NCBI GenBank assembly: GCA_937927975.1
Contig: CALEZT010000088.1
Span: 1 to 64,000 of the forward strand
Direction of reading: 5' to 3'
DNA from: an uncultured Phycisphaerales bacterium
GTDB lineage: Bacteria > Planctomycetota > Phycisphaerae > Sedimentisphaerales > Anaerobacaceae
Length of the DNA stretch: 64,000 nucleotides
Shown here: positions 17,195 to 26,804 of the stretch, one piece after another
Numbering within the stretch: position 1 is the stretch's first letter
Layout of the letters: the number at the start of each line of letters is the position of its first letter
The notes under the pieces: generated by a model
What the model was told of the DNA's origin: nothing
The model's input: only the letters and a program-made list of their open reading frames with translations
Database searches by the model: none
Program-made: the position numbers and the translations under genes

Positions 17195-18103
17195 TCACGC
17201 AATTCGCAAACGAACTCGCATCCGTTCCGGCAGGCGAGCAGCCAGGCCCGTCGCCGCCACGGTCCAATACAAGAGGCTTCTTCCGAACCAGGGCTCACTC
17301 CAGAAGCTCTCTTGAAAACACGCTTGAGCCTCCTGTTTTCGGCCGTAGCGCAGATGTTCCACGCCCTGAGCATAGGCCAAACGCCCGAGGATCCGCCGAC
17401 GTGTTCCTGGTGCCAGGTCCGGATCCGCCTGCAACGCCCGATTCACGACCGATTGCAGATTTTCGATCGTCGACCGGGAGGCCCTGGCTCCGTTGAAGGG
17501 CTCCCAAGTGTAGTCCGTCAACACGGCAGGAATGTGAACAAAGGAGAACCCTCTGGCGATGCGAATCCACATATCCCAGTCCTGCGCACGGCGCAGAGGC
17601 TCGTGAAACAGCCCGCACACATCAAAACACTCCCGCCGGCACACGATTGTCGAGGTCAGAGTGAAATAATGGAGCAGAATTCTTGAGTAGGCATTCCCCA
17701 CAACATGTCTGCACCGTTCGACACGCACCAGCCGCCCGTCGGCAGTGACGGATCGGTAGTCCGAATAGAAGAGGCCCGCGTCGGGATGCGCTTCGACGGC
17801 CTCCTCGGTTCGGGCCAGTTTATCGGGATGCCAGAGATCGTCGGAATCCAGGAACGCGACGTACTGACCGCAGCTCTCCCCAATTGCGCGATTCCGAGCG
17901 GCTGCGGAGCCCTGATTGGATTGCCGCAGATAGTGGATTCGTTCCCGGTAGGGTCGAAGGACCGCCTCCGTGCCGTCGGTCGAGCCGTCGTCGACCACGA
18001 TGATCTCGTGATCCTGACAGGTCTGCGCTAGCACGCTTTCGACCGCCCGTGCGACGAAGCCCTCGCGGTTATACGTCGGGATGATGACGCTGTATTTCGC
18101 CAT
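17195..18103 (-). CDS. Family 2 glycosyltransferase
   Basis: This is a 302-residue GT-A enzyme of the cytoplasmic membrane face. MAKYSVIIPTYNREGFVARA is the N-terminal Rossmann-like start, VVDDGSTDGTE binds the nucleotide, and AFLDSDDLWHPDKL carries the DxD metal motif. The acceptor part (RRAQDWDMWIRIARGF) has the usual ED/WD motif. The C-terminal tail is amphipathic and basic. It is expected to add one sugar to the lipid-linked repeat unit. Confidence 0.85.
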   Translation of the reverse strand: MAKYSVIIPTYNREGFVARAVESVLAQTCQDHEIIVVDDGSTDGTEAVLRPYRERIHYLRQSNQGSAAARNRAIGESCGQYVAFLDSDDLWHPDKLARTEEAVEAHPDAGLFYSDYRSVTADGRLVRVERCRHVVGNAYSRILLHYFTLTSTIVCRRECFDVCGLFHEPLRRAQDWDMWIRIARGFSFVHIPAVLTDYTWEPFNGARASRSTIENLQSVVNRALQADPDLAPGTRRRILGRLAYAQGVEHLRYGRKQEAQACFQESFWSEPWFGRSLLYWTVAATGLAARLPERMRVRLRIA

Positions 18104-18115
18104 TCGGCCCCGCCT

Positions 18116-18991
18116 TCACGCCGAACCAGTTCCCCTGGAGACGTCCAATGGATCCACCGCATAGACGCCGCATCCGGCCTCCTCCTGCATTCCATTCCTG
18201 TGAAGTCGGCATCTGCAGCGGCACACTCTGGCGGCATACTTGCCCAGCGAGACAGCTTGAAGCAGAGTCCCTTCCACTGGCCCGAGCGTCCCCTTCTCCT
18301 GCAATTGCCGGAATACATGCAATTCCGCCCTCTCGGTCTTCCACAGATCGCGACTGAGGCCGGACTCGCCATACGGCGCGTTGTACCGATATCCCAGCGG
18401 CAATTCCAGGCGAACCACCTGAAGTCCGCTCGACACGATCTCCAGAAGCAACAGGCGATCCTCCGCATAGAACTTCGTCGAATCGAACCTGTGCTTCAAC
18501 TCCGTGCGGAACATCAATGACGACGGCCACAGCAGACAGGAGAACAGCTTCAGTCTCCACGCGGAAATCGCAACGCAGGGACACTGCGTCACCAGGGGTC
18601 GCATTGGCTCCTGACCACGCAGGTAGACGATGCGATGGGCAGAAGCGACACAGTGGGGGTGTTCGGCCATCCAACGGGATTGAATCTCGAGCTTCTGGGG
18701 ATGCCAGGAATCGTCGGCGTCCAGAAATGCGATGTGATCCCCCGAAGCCAGATCCCAGCCGGCGTTGCGGGCCGCGGCCGGTCCTCGATTGGCGCGCAGC
18801 CTCACAACCTCGATCCGCACGGCCCGGTCGCGATCTCGAAATGCCCCGGCGCACGCCGCCGTCCCGTCCTCGCTGCTGTCGTCCACGACGATGATCTCGC
18901 GAGGAGGCGACGTCTGGGCGAGAACGGAGGAGATCGCCCGATGGAGCGTATCCTGAGCGTTGTAGGCTGGAATGACGACCGTGACACTCAC
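18116..18991 (-). CDS. Family 2 glycosyltransferase
   Basis: The product has 291 residues and starts at GTG 18991. Its motifs are SVTVVIPAYNAQDTLHRAIS, VVDDSSEDGTA and AFLDADDSWHPQKLE with the DxD site. EDRLLLLEIVSSGLQVVRLE fits the acceptor-side region. It lies 12 bases before the next glycosyltransferase gene in the same operon. The sugar and linkage cannot be predicted. Confidence 0.85.
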   Translation of the reverse strand: MSVTVVIPAYNAQDTLHRAISSVLAQTSPPREIIVVDDSSEDGTAACAGAFRDRDRAVRIEVVRLRANRGPAAARNAGWDLASGDHIAFLDADDSWHPQKLEIQSRWMAEHPHCVASAHRIVYLRGQEPMRPLVTQCPCVAISAWRLKLFSCLLWPSSLMFRTELKHRFDSTKFYAEDRLLLLEIVSSGLQVVRLELPLGYRYNAPYGESGLSRDLWKTERAELHVFRQLQEKGTLGPVEGTLLQAVSLGKYAARVCRCRCRLHRNGMQEEAGCGVYAVDPLDVSRGTGSA

Positions 18992-19014
18992 ACATCACCC
19001 CGTGCAAGAAAGCG

Positions 19015-19938
19015 TTAGGAGCGATTCGGATCGCCCGGGCGAAGCGAACGCGAGACGCCACCGGTGGCAGCAGCCTGGCCTGGCTCCACGGCATCAGGAC
19101 CGACGCAGGGTCTGCACAGAAGCTGCCTCACCCTGCAGACCAGCCGGTTGCAGAAGAAACCCGCGGACACGCCCATCCCGTTGCGATGGAAGGCCCGCGC
19201 GATCTCGCGATTGCCCTGAACGATCCCTCGGATCGTGTTGGCTCGGCCGCCCGCCCGCATGCGAACGAGGGGCCTGGGAACGTACTGCACGCGGATCCCG
19301 TTCTTCTCGATGAAGCGGAGCATCAGCTCGAAGTCGCCAGCGATCCGATAAGCCGGGTCGAATCCTCCCAGCGTCCGGTACAAGGACGTCCTGCAAAAGA
19401 ACGTCGGATGAGGCGGCGACCACCCCCGCCGGAACGCACGAGGCCGATAGGCCCCCGCCCGCCAATAGCGGACGATCCGATCGGCGTCGCAACGTCCCAC
19501 GTAGACGAGGTCTCCGTATACGCCGTCCGTGTCGCCCGCGCGCATCGCAGACACGACGTCGCGGATGACGCCGGGCGAGGCGTAGACGTCGTCGGCGTTC
19601 AGGAAGGCCACGACATCGCCGCCGGCCAGAGCGAGCCCCTTGTTCATGGCGTCGTAAATGCCCCGGTCCGGCTCGGAGATGAACTTCTTGATCCGCCCGT
19701 TGTACCGGCCCACGATCTCCTGCGTCCCGTCCGTCGAGCCGCCGTCGACGATGACATGCTCGACAGACTCATACGTCTGTTCGCGAACGCTGCGAATCGT
19801 GTCCTCGATCGTGGCAACGCTGTTGAAACAGACCGTGACGATGGAGACCTTCAGCCCATTCGAAGCGGGCCCCGACGAGCTCTGCCCGCAGCCATGAGCC
19901 CGCCCGGACGGCGTCTGAGGAGAAAAGACATCATCCAT
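19015..19938 (-). CDS. Family 2 glycosyltransferase (WcaA-like)
   Basis: The product has about 307 residues. Its motifs are LKVSIVTVCFNSVATIEDTI, VDGGSTDGTQEIV, ISEPDRGIYDAMNKGLALA and VAFLNADDVYASPG. The pattern EPDRGIYDAMNKG and the N-A-D-D metal site mark the WcaA/colanic-acid-like subgroup. ATG 19938 is preferred over 19989 because it overlaps the end of the upstream methyltransferase gene by 8 bases (translational coupling), while the upstream start would overlap it by 59 bases. The C-terminal tail is disordered. Confidence 0.85.
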   Translation of the reverse strand: MDDVFSPQTPSGRAHGCGQSSSGPASNGLKVSIVTVCFNSVATIEDTIRSVREQTYESVEHVIVDGGSTDGTQEIVGRYNGRIKKFISEPDRGIYDAMNKGLALAGGDVVAFLNADDVYASPGVIRDVVSAMRAGDTDGVYGDLVYVGRCDADRIVRYWRAGAYRPRAFRRGWSPPHPTFFCRTSLYRTLGGFDPAYRIAGDFELMLRFIEKNGIRVQYVPRPLVRMRAGGRANTIRGIVQGNREIARAFHRNGMGVSAGFFCNRLVCRVRQLLCRPCVGPDAVEPGQAAATGGVSRSLRPGDPNRS

Positions 19939-20686
19939 GTTGGCTGACCCTGCACTCGACAAAGACACTCGGACACCGTAACGGAGCAATCTGGCCGATC
20001 AGCTTGTCGCACGCCCAGAAGAACGGCAGCGTGAAGAACAGCAGCCGCGGAACCGGCACATAGTGATTCCCGCGGAATCGGACGATCTCAAGCCCCGCGG
20101 CGCGACAGTGATCTCGAATCACGCCGGGGCTGTACCAACGCGACGTAACATCGCGGCTGAGACTCCTGCCCCGCCAATTGACGACCAACGCCGCCGGCAA
20201 CAAGACGCTGCTCAGACAGGGAAAACTGAAAACCAGCGTGCTCTGTGCGCCCATTCGCGAGGCAATCTCCCGAATGGCTCTCGCAGGGTCGGAAAGCCGG
20301 CCCAGGACATTGACCATGACGACGAAATCGTAGCCACTCAGATCCAGGTCGCATTCGAACACCGACATGACCCGAAACTCCGGCCTCGGGAGATCCGCTT
20401 GCCTGCGGAAGCGATCGCGCGCGACGTCCAGCATCTCCTGGCTGATGTCCGTGGCGGTGACGCAGGCCCCCCACCGTGCGAGCGTCTCGGTGATTCGTCC
20501 CGTGCCGCAACCGATCTCCAGAACTCTCTTGCCCCGCCAATCCGGACAGAAGGCCCGCAGGACCTCGACCTGCCTGCGATGTCCCCAGCCTCCGGCCCAT
20601 CCGCTGAACCGAGCGTGATCATATTGCCTGGCGGTCTTCTCATAGAGCCGAAAGTCGCCGTCGGCAACCATGGGTTTCTCAGTCAC
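19931..20686 (-). CDS. Class I SAM-dependent methyltransferase
   Basis: The product has 251 residues. RVLEIGCGTGRITETLARWG is motif I and TATDISQEMLDVARDRF is motif II with the acidic ribose-binding residue. YDFVVMVNVLGRLSDPARAI is motif IV. The GTG start overlaps the stop codon of the upstream glycosyltransferase gene (GTGACTGA). It probably O-methylates a sugar of the repeat unit or a lipid-linked intermediate. The hydrophobic segment LLFFTLPFFWACDKLIG suggests membrane association. Confidence 0.8.
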   Translation of the reverse strand: MTEKPMVADGDFRLYEKTARQYDHARFSGWAGGWGHRRQVEVLRAFCPDWRGKRVLEIGCGTGRITETLARWGACVTATDISQEMLDVARDRFRRQADLPRPEFRVMSVFECDLDLSGYDFVVMVNVLGRLSDPARAIREIASRMGAQSTLVFSFPCLSSVLLPAALVVNWRGRSLSRDVTSRWYSPGVIRDHCRAAGLEIVRFRGNHYVPVPRLLFFTLPFFWACDKLIGQIAPLRCPSVFVECRVSQHG

Positions 20687-21896
20687 AACGCTCCTTCGCC
20701 TTCAACAGTCGCTCGTACAGCGAGATCATCCGCTTCGCGGAGACACTCAAGGACAGCTCTTTTGCCTTGCGTGCGGCAGCCTGGGCGACCGCATGCCGCC
20801 TCTGAGGGCTGGCCGACGTGGACCGAATCGCAACCGCCAGGTGTCCCGCGGAAAAGCCTTCTGCGAGGGTCCCCGCCCTGCCGTGGTCCAGAAGCTCAGG
20901 ACAACCGCCGACGGGGGTCGCGACGACGCACTTGCCCATCGCCATGGCCTCCAGCGCCACCATCGGGTAATCCGAGGGCCCACGACTGGTCTCCCAGGGA
21001 ATCACCAGAACATCCGACTCCGCGTAGAGATCCTCGATTCGATCCACCAGGCCCACGAAACGCACCTGTCGATCGAGCCCCGATTCCGCAATCAGTCGAA
21101 CCGCATCCCGATGGCCTGCCTCGTACTGCTTGACCCCGCTCTGGTTTTCTACCGCCGCGACGAGAAACGTACGGACCCCCTCGCCGTTCAGGATCTTCAC
21201 CGCGCGGATCAGTTCGAGCAGTCCCTTCTCTTTCGAGGCGTTTCCGACGTACAGCAGACGCAGCGAGTCGCCGTTCCCGCAGAAATAGCGAAGTGGCCCG
21301 GCGTGTTCCTCCGGTCGAAACCGCTGCGTGTCCACGCACATGGGAATCGACTCGATCCACTCCGGACGGACCCCGACCCGCTCGATGGACTGCCGGACGT
21401 TGTCCGTCACCGCCACCACGCGGTCCAGCCGTGTGAAGACTGCGCGAACGAGGGATGGACGTTCCCACCACCTACCGTACACGCCGCCCCGCGCCCCGAG
21501 AGGACAGTAGAGCGAGTGCAGACGAACGGACCCCGATCCCTTCGCAGCCAGGGGAACCCAGGCATACGGATATGTCCCCGAGTGCGAATGGACGACGTCG
21601 AATCTCCTCTGGTTCGCACGGTCGGCCAGCGCACGGCGGAGAACGCGGATCGCCGCGATCCCTTTGCCCATCAACCCGACTCCCGTTTCTGGAAGGGGCC
21701 GCGCGATCCCGTCGAGGGGATGTTCCCGCAGACACGCCCGAGCCTCGTCCGACATGGGGGCCAGCAGTTCGATCTCGACGCCCTGCCGCTTGAGTTCCAT
21801 CGCGATCGAGGTGCAGTTCGCCGCACAGCCGCCGATCACGACGCCGGCACCCCCAAGATGCAGCCGCGGCAGAAGGTAGCAGATTCTCAAAGCCAT
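20679..21896 (-). CDS. GT4-like glycosyltransferase
   Basis: This is a GT-B enzyme of about 405 residues. The N-terminal domain begins MALRICYLLPRLHLGGAGVV, and VVHSHSGTYPYAWVPLAAKG holds the acceptor-site His region. The C-terminal domain has LRLLYVGNASKEKGLLELIR, DVLVIPWETSRGPSDYPMVA and LEAMAMGKCVVATPVGG, the usual E-x7-E-type nucleotide-sugar site. ATG 21896 is chosen and a GTG at 21911 is also possible. It overlaps the methyltransferase gene by 8 bases. Confidence 0.85.
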   Translation of the reverse strand: MALRICYLLPRLHLGGAGVVIGGCAANCTSIAMELKRQGVEIELLAPMSDEARACLREHPLDGIARPLPETGVGLMGKGIAAIRVLRRALADRANQRRFDVVHSHSGTYPYAWVPLAAKGSGSVRLHSLYCPLGARGGVYGRWWERPSLVRAVFTRLDRVVAVTDNVRQSIERVGVRPEWIESIPMCVDTQRFRPEEHAGPLRYFCGNGDSLRLLYVGNASKEKGLLELIRAVKILNGEGVRTFLVAAVENQSGVKQYEAGHRDAVRLIAESGLDRQVRFVGLVDRIEDLYAESDVLVIPWETSRGPSDYPMVALEAMAMGKCVVATPVGGCPELLDHGRAGTLAEGFSAGHLAVAIRSTSASPQRRHAVAQAAARKAKELSLSVSAKRMISLYERLLKAKERCD

Positions 21897-21956
21897 GCCG
21901 GTTGAACCCACATTTCCGCAGTCTTCATCGGTGCCCTTCCACGCGGAACCGCCTGC

Positions 21957-23114
21957 TCAGCATCCCATATCAATGGCCTTCTTCAGTTCGGCGACTGTGC
22001 CATCGCAGCATTCATCCCAGGAATAGCGAGACGCCATGGCAACCGTGCGAGCCTTCATCGCACTGCGCCGCTCATCCGAAAGAGCAAGTACGTCTGTGAC
22101 ACACTCAGCCAGCGCGGCGGAGTCACCCGCCGGATAGAATTGCGCGCTGTCACCGAATATCTCGGGCAAGGGGGGATTCTGATTCGAGATGCACAGGCAC
22201 CCGTAGGCCATCGCTTCCAAAGCGATGTTGGGACACGCCTCAACCCGACTCGTCATAATGAAAGCCGAGCAGTGCCTGTAGCACCAAGCCATCTCTTGCT
22301 GCGTCAGCGTGCCCAGAAAATGAACATGCTGATCCAGATCCCTCTCCCGGACGAGAGCGCGAAGGCCTTCGTAGTATCGCTGCATTCCCCGGCCCACGAA
22401 GCCGGCGACGACTATCGACGGACACCGGCCTCGCTTCTTCAGAAGATCCCAGGCGGAGACAATGTCTTCGATTCCACGGTAAGGGTAGATGCTGCCGGCG
22501 GCAAACAGAAAGCCCGAACGCCGGCAGTCGGGAAGACCCGCAGGTTGCCGAGCGAATTCGCCGGATAAGCATTCAGTCCCGTGATACACGACCCCCACAC
22601 GGTCCGCGCAGACGCAAAGATCGTTCTCCAGATAGCTTCTTACGAAGTCGGAAACGGCTATCACCCTGCTGGATCTGCGAACCGAATGGCGCATCTGCGC
22701 AAGTCGGGCCCGGTTCTTCGCCCGATCCAAAATGTGCTCAATACAGGATCGCGTGGCAGGCATCATGTTTCGGACCATGGTCACCACGGGAACACCATCG
22801 AGCCTCCAATACCGCGCAGTCGGAATGAAAATGACATCGGGAGAGAACTTCTCGATCTCTCTTCTCGCTTTTCGGCCAACCTCCCTGCCCCTGGCCAGGA
22901 GCGTACAATTCAACGTCAGCCATTGCGCGGAGGGAATCCGCCCCCCCCAATCCGCGACGCCCACAGTCTGCGGCAATCCGACCAGAAGAGCCTCAACCTC
23001 AGGATGGGCAGCGAGTCGGGGAACAAGAGACTTCAGGTAATTCCTGTAGCCCCAGCACATGTCGCCTGATGTGATATTCAGGATGCAGATACGCACGGTC
23101 TCACTCACATACAT
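21957..23114 (-). CDS. GT4-like glycosyltransferase
   Basis: The product has 385 residues. RRSSRVIAVSDFVRSYLEN, the SGFLFAAGSIYPYRGIEDIV donor-domain start, FVGRGMQRYYEGLRALV and RVEACPNIALEAMAYGCLCI are standard for GT4. The last contains the conserved E-A-C-P-N-I-A-L-E motif. The ATG overlaps the end of the polymerase gene by 10 bases, so the two are translationally coupled. The donor sugar is unknown. Confidence 0.85.
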   Translation of the reverse strand: MYVSETVRICILNITSGDMCWGYRNYLKSLVPRLAAHPEVEALLVGLPQTVGVADWGGRIPSAQWLTLNCTLLARGREVGRKARREIEKFSPDVIFIPTARYWRLDGVPVVTMVRNMMPATRSCIEHILDRAKNRARLAQMRHSVRRSSRVIAVSDFVRSYLENDLCVCADRVGVVYHGTECLSGEFARQPAGLPDCRRSGFLFAAGSIYPYRGIEDIVSAWDLLKKRGRCPSIVVAGFVGRGMQRYYEGLRALVRERDLDQHVHFLGTLTQQEMAWCYRHCSAFIMTSRVEACPNIALEAMAYGCLCISNQNPPLPEIFGDSAQFYPAGDSAALAECVTDVLALSDERRSAMKARTVAMASRYSWDECCDGTVAELKKAIDMGC

Positions 23115-24403
23115 TTAGATGACATAACATCCTGGCGTTCTATATGTGCAAAACGCGGATGGATACGCAACCGCAAGGCAAGAATGACTGCCGAAAGCAG
23201 TACTAACCGGATGAGCAATCCGCCAACATGGTTCTGGAACTCCCCAAAGAGCAAACTGCCCGGGATCTGCGCAACACTGGCATATATCAGCACCAGATAC
23301 ACACAAGTCAATCCACTGGACCTGTGGATGTACGCGGAAGCGTAGCCATAGAAGCGTACACTGAGTAGGATAACGAGGGCGAGCATGGAAAAGCCCCACA
23401 GGATACCAACTGGGTAACCGAAATTGAGAATACTCTCCGCTACTATACCGGGGCTCATGTGGGTGAGGCCGGTGTAATCATAACCCAACCAGAACTTAGT
23501 TAGGACCACACCTCCTGACTCGAACTTCTCCGGCCAGATTTGCCGCGGGACATAATTCGTCAACGGCGTAAGAAATGTCTTGCCGTACTGGAATTCCGAG
23601 AAGTCGTCAGCAAAAATTGTGTTTAGGGGGTCAATGCCATAAGAAAACATCTTAAGGTTCACAATCCCCCCCCGCATATCCTTCAGACTATCCAGATCAT
23701 GCAATGCGGTCAGGTTATTGCGGATGGCACCGAGAAGAGCGGCTGAGACCAGAAGCACCGCGCCCCCAATGAAGGCAGACCTCAGCTTTATAGGTCCTCT
23801 GAGATAGTTGACCGCGACCATCATCAGAAGTACTTGGCCTAATATGAACCCACGCGAACCCTGCAACGCTGCGATCACGGCAAATAGAAGTAGATGCGCA
23901 ACATACAGCGCCCACCAGACACCCGCTCGCCGCTTGATAGAGATCAAGCCAATGGCAAAATAGACCACATTGATCGGTGAAATGAGAGTAATCAGCATGA
24001 GCAACGCGCCCATTCCTCTCCATTCAACAACGCGATGTGAAATGACTCGTGCCAGAGACGCAAAGCCCCCTGTGCAATGGATCAGGTAGAGTTGTGAAAG
24101 AAGGGGGACCACAGAAAGCAGCCATAAGACAAGGGTGAAATGCGGAGGGACAATCCAAGAACGTTTCGGTGGAATCCGAGAAAACTGGCGGGAAGAAACA
24201 ACAGATGCCTCGAGCATAGAAAAGAGCATACCACCGAAAATGAATCCCAGATATATGACATAAATATAACCAAGCTGCTCTGATAGAAAGATATCCACGA
24301 AGAATATCAGTAGGTAGGCGTGGTAAAACTTGCCTGGGGAGAAGACATCCCTATTGGATGCGAAACACAATCCGAGCGCAATAAGCAACAGGATGAAGAT
24401 CAT
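23105..24403 (-). CDS. O-antigen/oligosaccharide repeat-unit polymerase (Wzy-like)
   Basis: This is a 432-residue integral membrane protein with about 11-12 hydrophobic helices, for example MIFILLLIALGLCFA, AVLLVSAALLGAI and VLLSAVILALRLRI. The segment FADDFSEFQYGKTFLTPLTN with YVPRQIWPEKFESGG lies in the large periplasmic loop. Such loops hold the catalytic Arg residues in this superfamily. It polymerises lipid-linked repeat units at the outer face of the inner membrane. The ATG shares a base with the preceding stop (TGATG). The gene is visibly more AT-rich than its neighbours, which is common for polymerase genes exchanged between strains. Confidence 0.8.
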   Translation of the reverse strand: MIFILLLIALGLCFASNRDVFSPGKFYHAYLLIFFVDIFLSEQLGYIYVIYLGFIFGGMLFSMLEASVVSSRQFSRIPPKRSWIVPPHFTLVLWLLSVVPLLSQLYLIHCTGGFASLARVISHRVVEWRGMGALLMLITLISPINVVYFAIGLISIKRRAGVWWALYVAHLLLFAVIAALQGSRGFILGQVLLMMVAVNYLRGPIKLRSAFIGGAVLLVSAALLGAIRNNLTALHDLDSLKDMRGGIVNLKMFSYGIDPLNTIFADDFSEFQYGKTFLTPLTNYVPRQIWPEKFESGGVVLTKFWLGYDYTGLTHMSPGIVAESILNFGYPVGILWGFSMLALVILLSVRFYGYASAYIHRSSGLTCVYLVLIYASVAQIPGSLLFGEFQNHVGGLLIRLVLLSAVILALRLRIHPRFAHIERQDVMSSKCM

Positions 24404-25518
24404 CAGTTGAACCAGATTTCGATCCCCTCAAGCACTGTTTCCGCTCTCTTCTCCCAAGTGTATTGGTTAAGGAATGTCCTGTATGCATTGTCCGCCAAAG
24501 ACTGGCGGAACAAATGGTCGTCGCACTTCCTGATGGCGTCTACCCATCGGTCAGGGGCATCGGGTTCAACCAGCACGGCTGTTCGTTCATTTAAGACCTC
24601 TCGCAGGACTGGCAAATCCGATGCGATGATGGCTCTGCGAGATGCCATGTACTCGAAGAGCTTCATCGGTGACATCCAAGGGACCGTGTTCAGATGGCTG
24701 TGGGGATTGACGATTACCTTCTGATACGGCATCAGCAGGACGTCACATCTGGCACAAGCGTGATGAACGAAAGCCGGCTCGATGAATCCATGCCAGCAGA
24801 CATTCGCCGTCGCTCTTCTTCGCCAGCGCGCTGTTTCGCTATCGCTTCCGCCCACGATATGGAAATCATAGTGCGGCAATCGCCTCGCGCACTCGACGAC
24901 GATGTCGATTCCCCGCCCGGGGTACAGGTGTCCCGTATAACCAATCTGGAGCGTGTCCCGGCACGCCGGCCACGAGAGATCGGCGTTCGCAGAATCCCTC
25001 TGCACGATCGCAGCATCGTGGCTCACGATGATCTTCTCCGCCACATCCTGTTCCGCCGCATAGCCATTCCGGAGCGCCTGGGATATCGCAACGATGCGAA
25101 CCAGGTTGGGGTTCTTCCACAGGGAGGCTTCGAGATGCCGGATCAGCCGATTATACGGCATGGCATGCGCCTCATAGACGACTCGAAATCCCATCCGCAC
25201 CGCCACTGATACGCCGTAGATATCCCGGGCATAGATCAGAACCTTCTGAGGATCATACCGCCGGAGGCAGGCGTATACCCTGGGCAATGCAAGGATTCCT
25301 GCCCCTTTGAGCCACCTGACGGGGATCAGTGCCAGTTCGAAGTTCTGTCGCACCCCGTAGTATTCATACACGTCTCGCATCTGAGCAGGCTCGAATGTCT
25401 TGCCGATCAGGGTCACCTCGTGGCCGTTCCCGGCGAACGCCTCGCACATCCGCATCACCTGGATGCTGTTGGCCCGACGCGAAGGAATCACAGAACCGGA
25501 GAGATATACGATCCGCAT
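24403..25518 (-). CDS. GT4-like glycosyltransferase
   Basis: This is a 371-residue GT-B enzyme. MRIVYLSGSVIPSRRANSIQ is a common start in O-antigen GT4 enzymes. LIYARDIYGVSVAVRMGFRV, TLQIGYTGHLYPGRGIDIVV and PMKLFEYMASRRAIIASDLP (donor-binding E motif) support the family. It overlaps the asparagine-synthase-like gene by 31 bases and touches the polymerase gene, so it is tightly packed in the operon. Confidence 0.85.
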   Translation of the reverse strand: MRIVYLSGSVIPSRRANSIQVMRMCEAFAGNGHEVTLIGKTFEPAQMRDVYEYYGVRQNFELALIPVRWLKGAGILALPRVYACLRRYDPQKVLIYARDIYGVSVAVRMGFRVVYEAHAMPYNRLIRHLEASLWKNPNLVRIVAISQALRNGYAAEQDVAEKIIVSHDAAIVQRDSANADLSWPACRDTLQIGYTGHLYPGRGIDIVVECARRLPHYDFHIVGGSDSETARWRRRATANVCWHGFIEPAFVHHACARCDVLLMPYQKVIVNPHSHLNTVPWMSPMKLFEYMASRRAIIASDLPVLREVLNERTAVLVEPDAPDRWVDAIRKCDDHLFRQSLADNAYRTFLNQYTWEKRAETVLEGIEIWFN

Positions 25519-26804
25519 TGGGCCTGCTTCTCCTGGGCCTTCAGGTTAATCTCCAGCGAAGCGAGCAACGTCAGCGCATCCGCATGATTGCCCCGCCGTT
25601 TCTGGTGACGGTCCCAGATCGCATCGATATCGATCCAATCCACAACACCACGCTTCTTCAGGTCCTGGACGCTTTCACAGACTACGCCTTTCAAGTCCCG
25701 CCGCTCGCGGAGGCCGCGATCGAAGTCAATGTAGTTGATGCTGGCCGACGTCCCCCAATGGATCCACGGAACGAAACGCTTCGCGGCGGCCCGCATCCGC
25801 AAGCCCTGGCGGCGCAGAATCTGCCTCCATCGCGGTGAAGCCAACGGCAGACCATAATTGTTCTTCACCGGCAGCGAAAAGAGTTTCGGATAGGCGGATT
25901 TCAACACTTCCTTGTACAAGAACTGCTTCTCACGATAGGTCCGTGGAACTCCCAGAATGAAGCTAACCCATGCGGGATGAAGAAAGGGCGTACGATATCT
26001 ATAGCCCCTCAGCAAAACAATGGGCTTGATATAGCACTGCTGCCGAACGCCAAAATCAAGCTGGTCATCATAACTCAGGATTCCAGAGCCATATAGTGGA
26101 GAGGCACGGAGTGAGTCTTCCAACTGGATGTATGGCGGTAGTAGATTGACAGAATGGGCAAATCGATTCCAAGCCATGAAATGGGATCGGGCTTGTGCCC
26201 AGGATGTACTGCTCCGTGGTGGAAGATGCAAACCGGTAAGGGCCTCTCCCATAAAGCCACTCCAGTATACACACTCGCGGCCAAATCGAATTCGCATCAG
26301 GTGAAACAAATATCCTTCAAACAATGGGACGGGCCGCTCGCATTCGCCTGCAAAGCGAACAAGCGCCTGACTATCCCAAGACACCTTAGACAAGTCGATC
26401 CGTGTATTGGCAACTCCTGCTTCCTCTGCAACTAATCGTCCAATTTCGAAATCCCATGTGCCTGGCGTACCAAAAGTCACAGTCTGGATGTGAGAGGCCT
26501 CAACAGTTTGAAGAAGTCCGCCCAGAATCGCTCGCGAATCCATGCCGCCACTGATAGGAACAACGTGCATGGCAGCATTCGCTGAAACTTTCAGCATAGC
26601 TTCACATGCACCGGACAATTTATCTATGCCCTCACAGACTAGCGCATGCAAAGACACTGGATGTCTGGATGATTTTCTATCGCGAGTGTCCTCCTCCACG
26701 GAGATCGGAAGGTCGATCTTTCCCCCTGTGACATATCCATAGTGCAGGAACTGGCAGACTGACTGATCATTCTCGAACACCCGCGTTTCACCTGCCGCAT
26801 CCAT
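25488..26804 (-). CDS. Asparagine-synthase-like amidotransferase without glutaminase domain
   Basis: The product has about 438 residues. HVVPISGGMDSRAILGGLL is the ATP-PPase P-loop of asparagine synthase B-type enzymes, and RGYRYRTPFLHPAWVSFILG is the conserved C-terminal region. The N-terminal Cys2 glutaminase domain (about 200 residues) is missing. Only a short remnant-like part remains (ETRVFENDQSVCQFLHYGYV). The enzyme would need free ammonia, a separate glutaminase, or a different role such as amidating or adenylating a sugar acid. ATG 26804 overlaps the upstream stop (TAATG); earlier ATGs at 26834 and 26813 would overlap more. Such genes are frequent in polysaccharide loci. Confidence 0.75.
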   Translation of the reverse strand: MDAAGETRVFENDQSVCQFLHYGYVTGGKIDLPISVEEDTRDRKSSRHPVSLHALVCEGIDKLSGACEAMLKVSANAAMHVVPISGGMDSRAILGGLLQTVEASHIQTVTFGTPGTWDFEIGRLVAEEAGVANTRIDLSKVSWDSQALVRFAGECERPVPLFEGYLFHLMRIRFGRECVYWSGFMGEALTGLHLPPRSSTSWAQARSHFMAWNRFAHSVNLLPPYIQLEDSLRASPLYGSGILSYDDQLDFGVRQQCYIKPIVLLRGYRYRTPFLHPAWVSFILGVPRTYREKQFLYKEVLKSAYPKLFSLPVKNNYGLPLASPRWRQILRRQGLRMRAAAKRFVPWIHWGTSASINYIDFDRGLRERRDLKGVVCESVQDLKKRGVVDWIDIDAIWDRHQKRRGNHADALTLLASLEINLKAQEKQAQCGSYISPVL

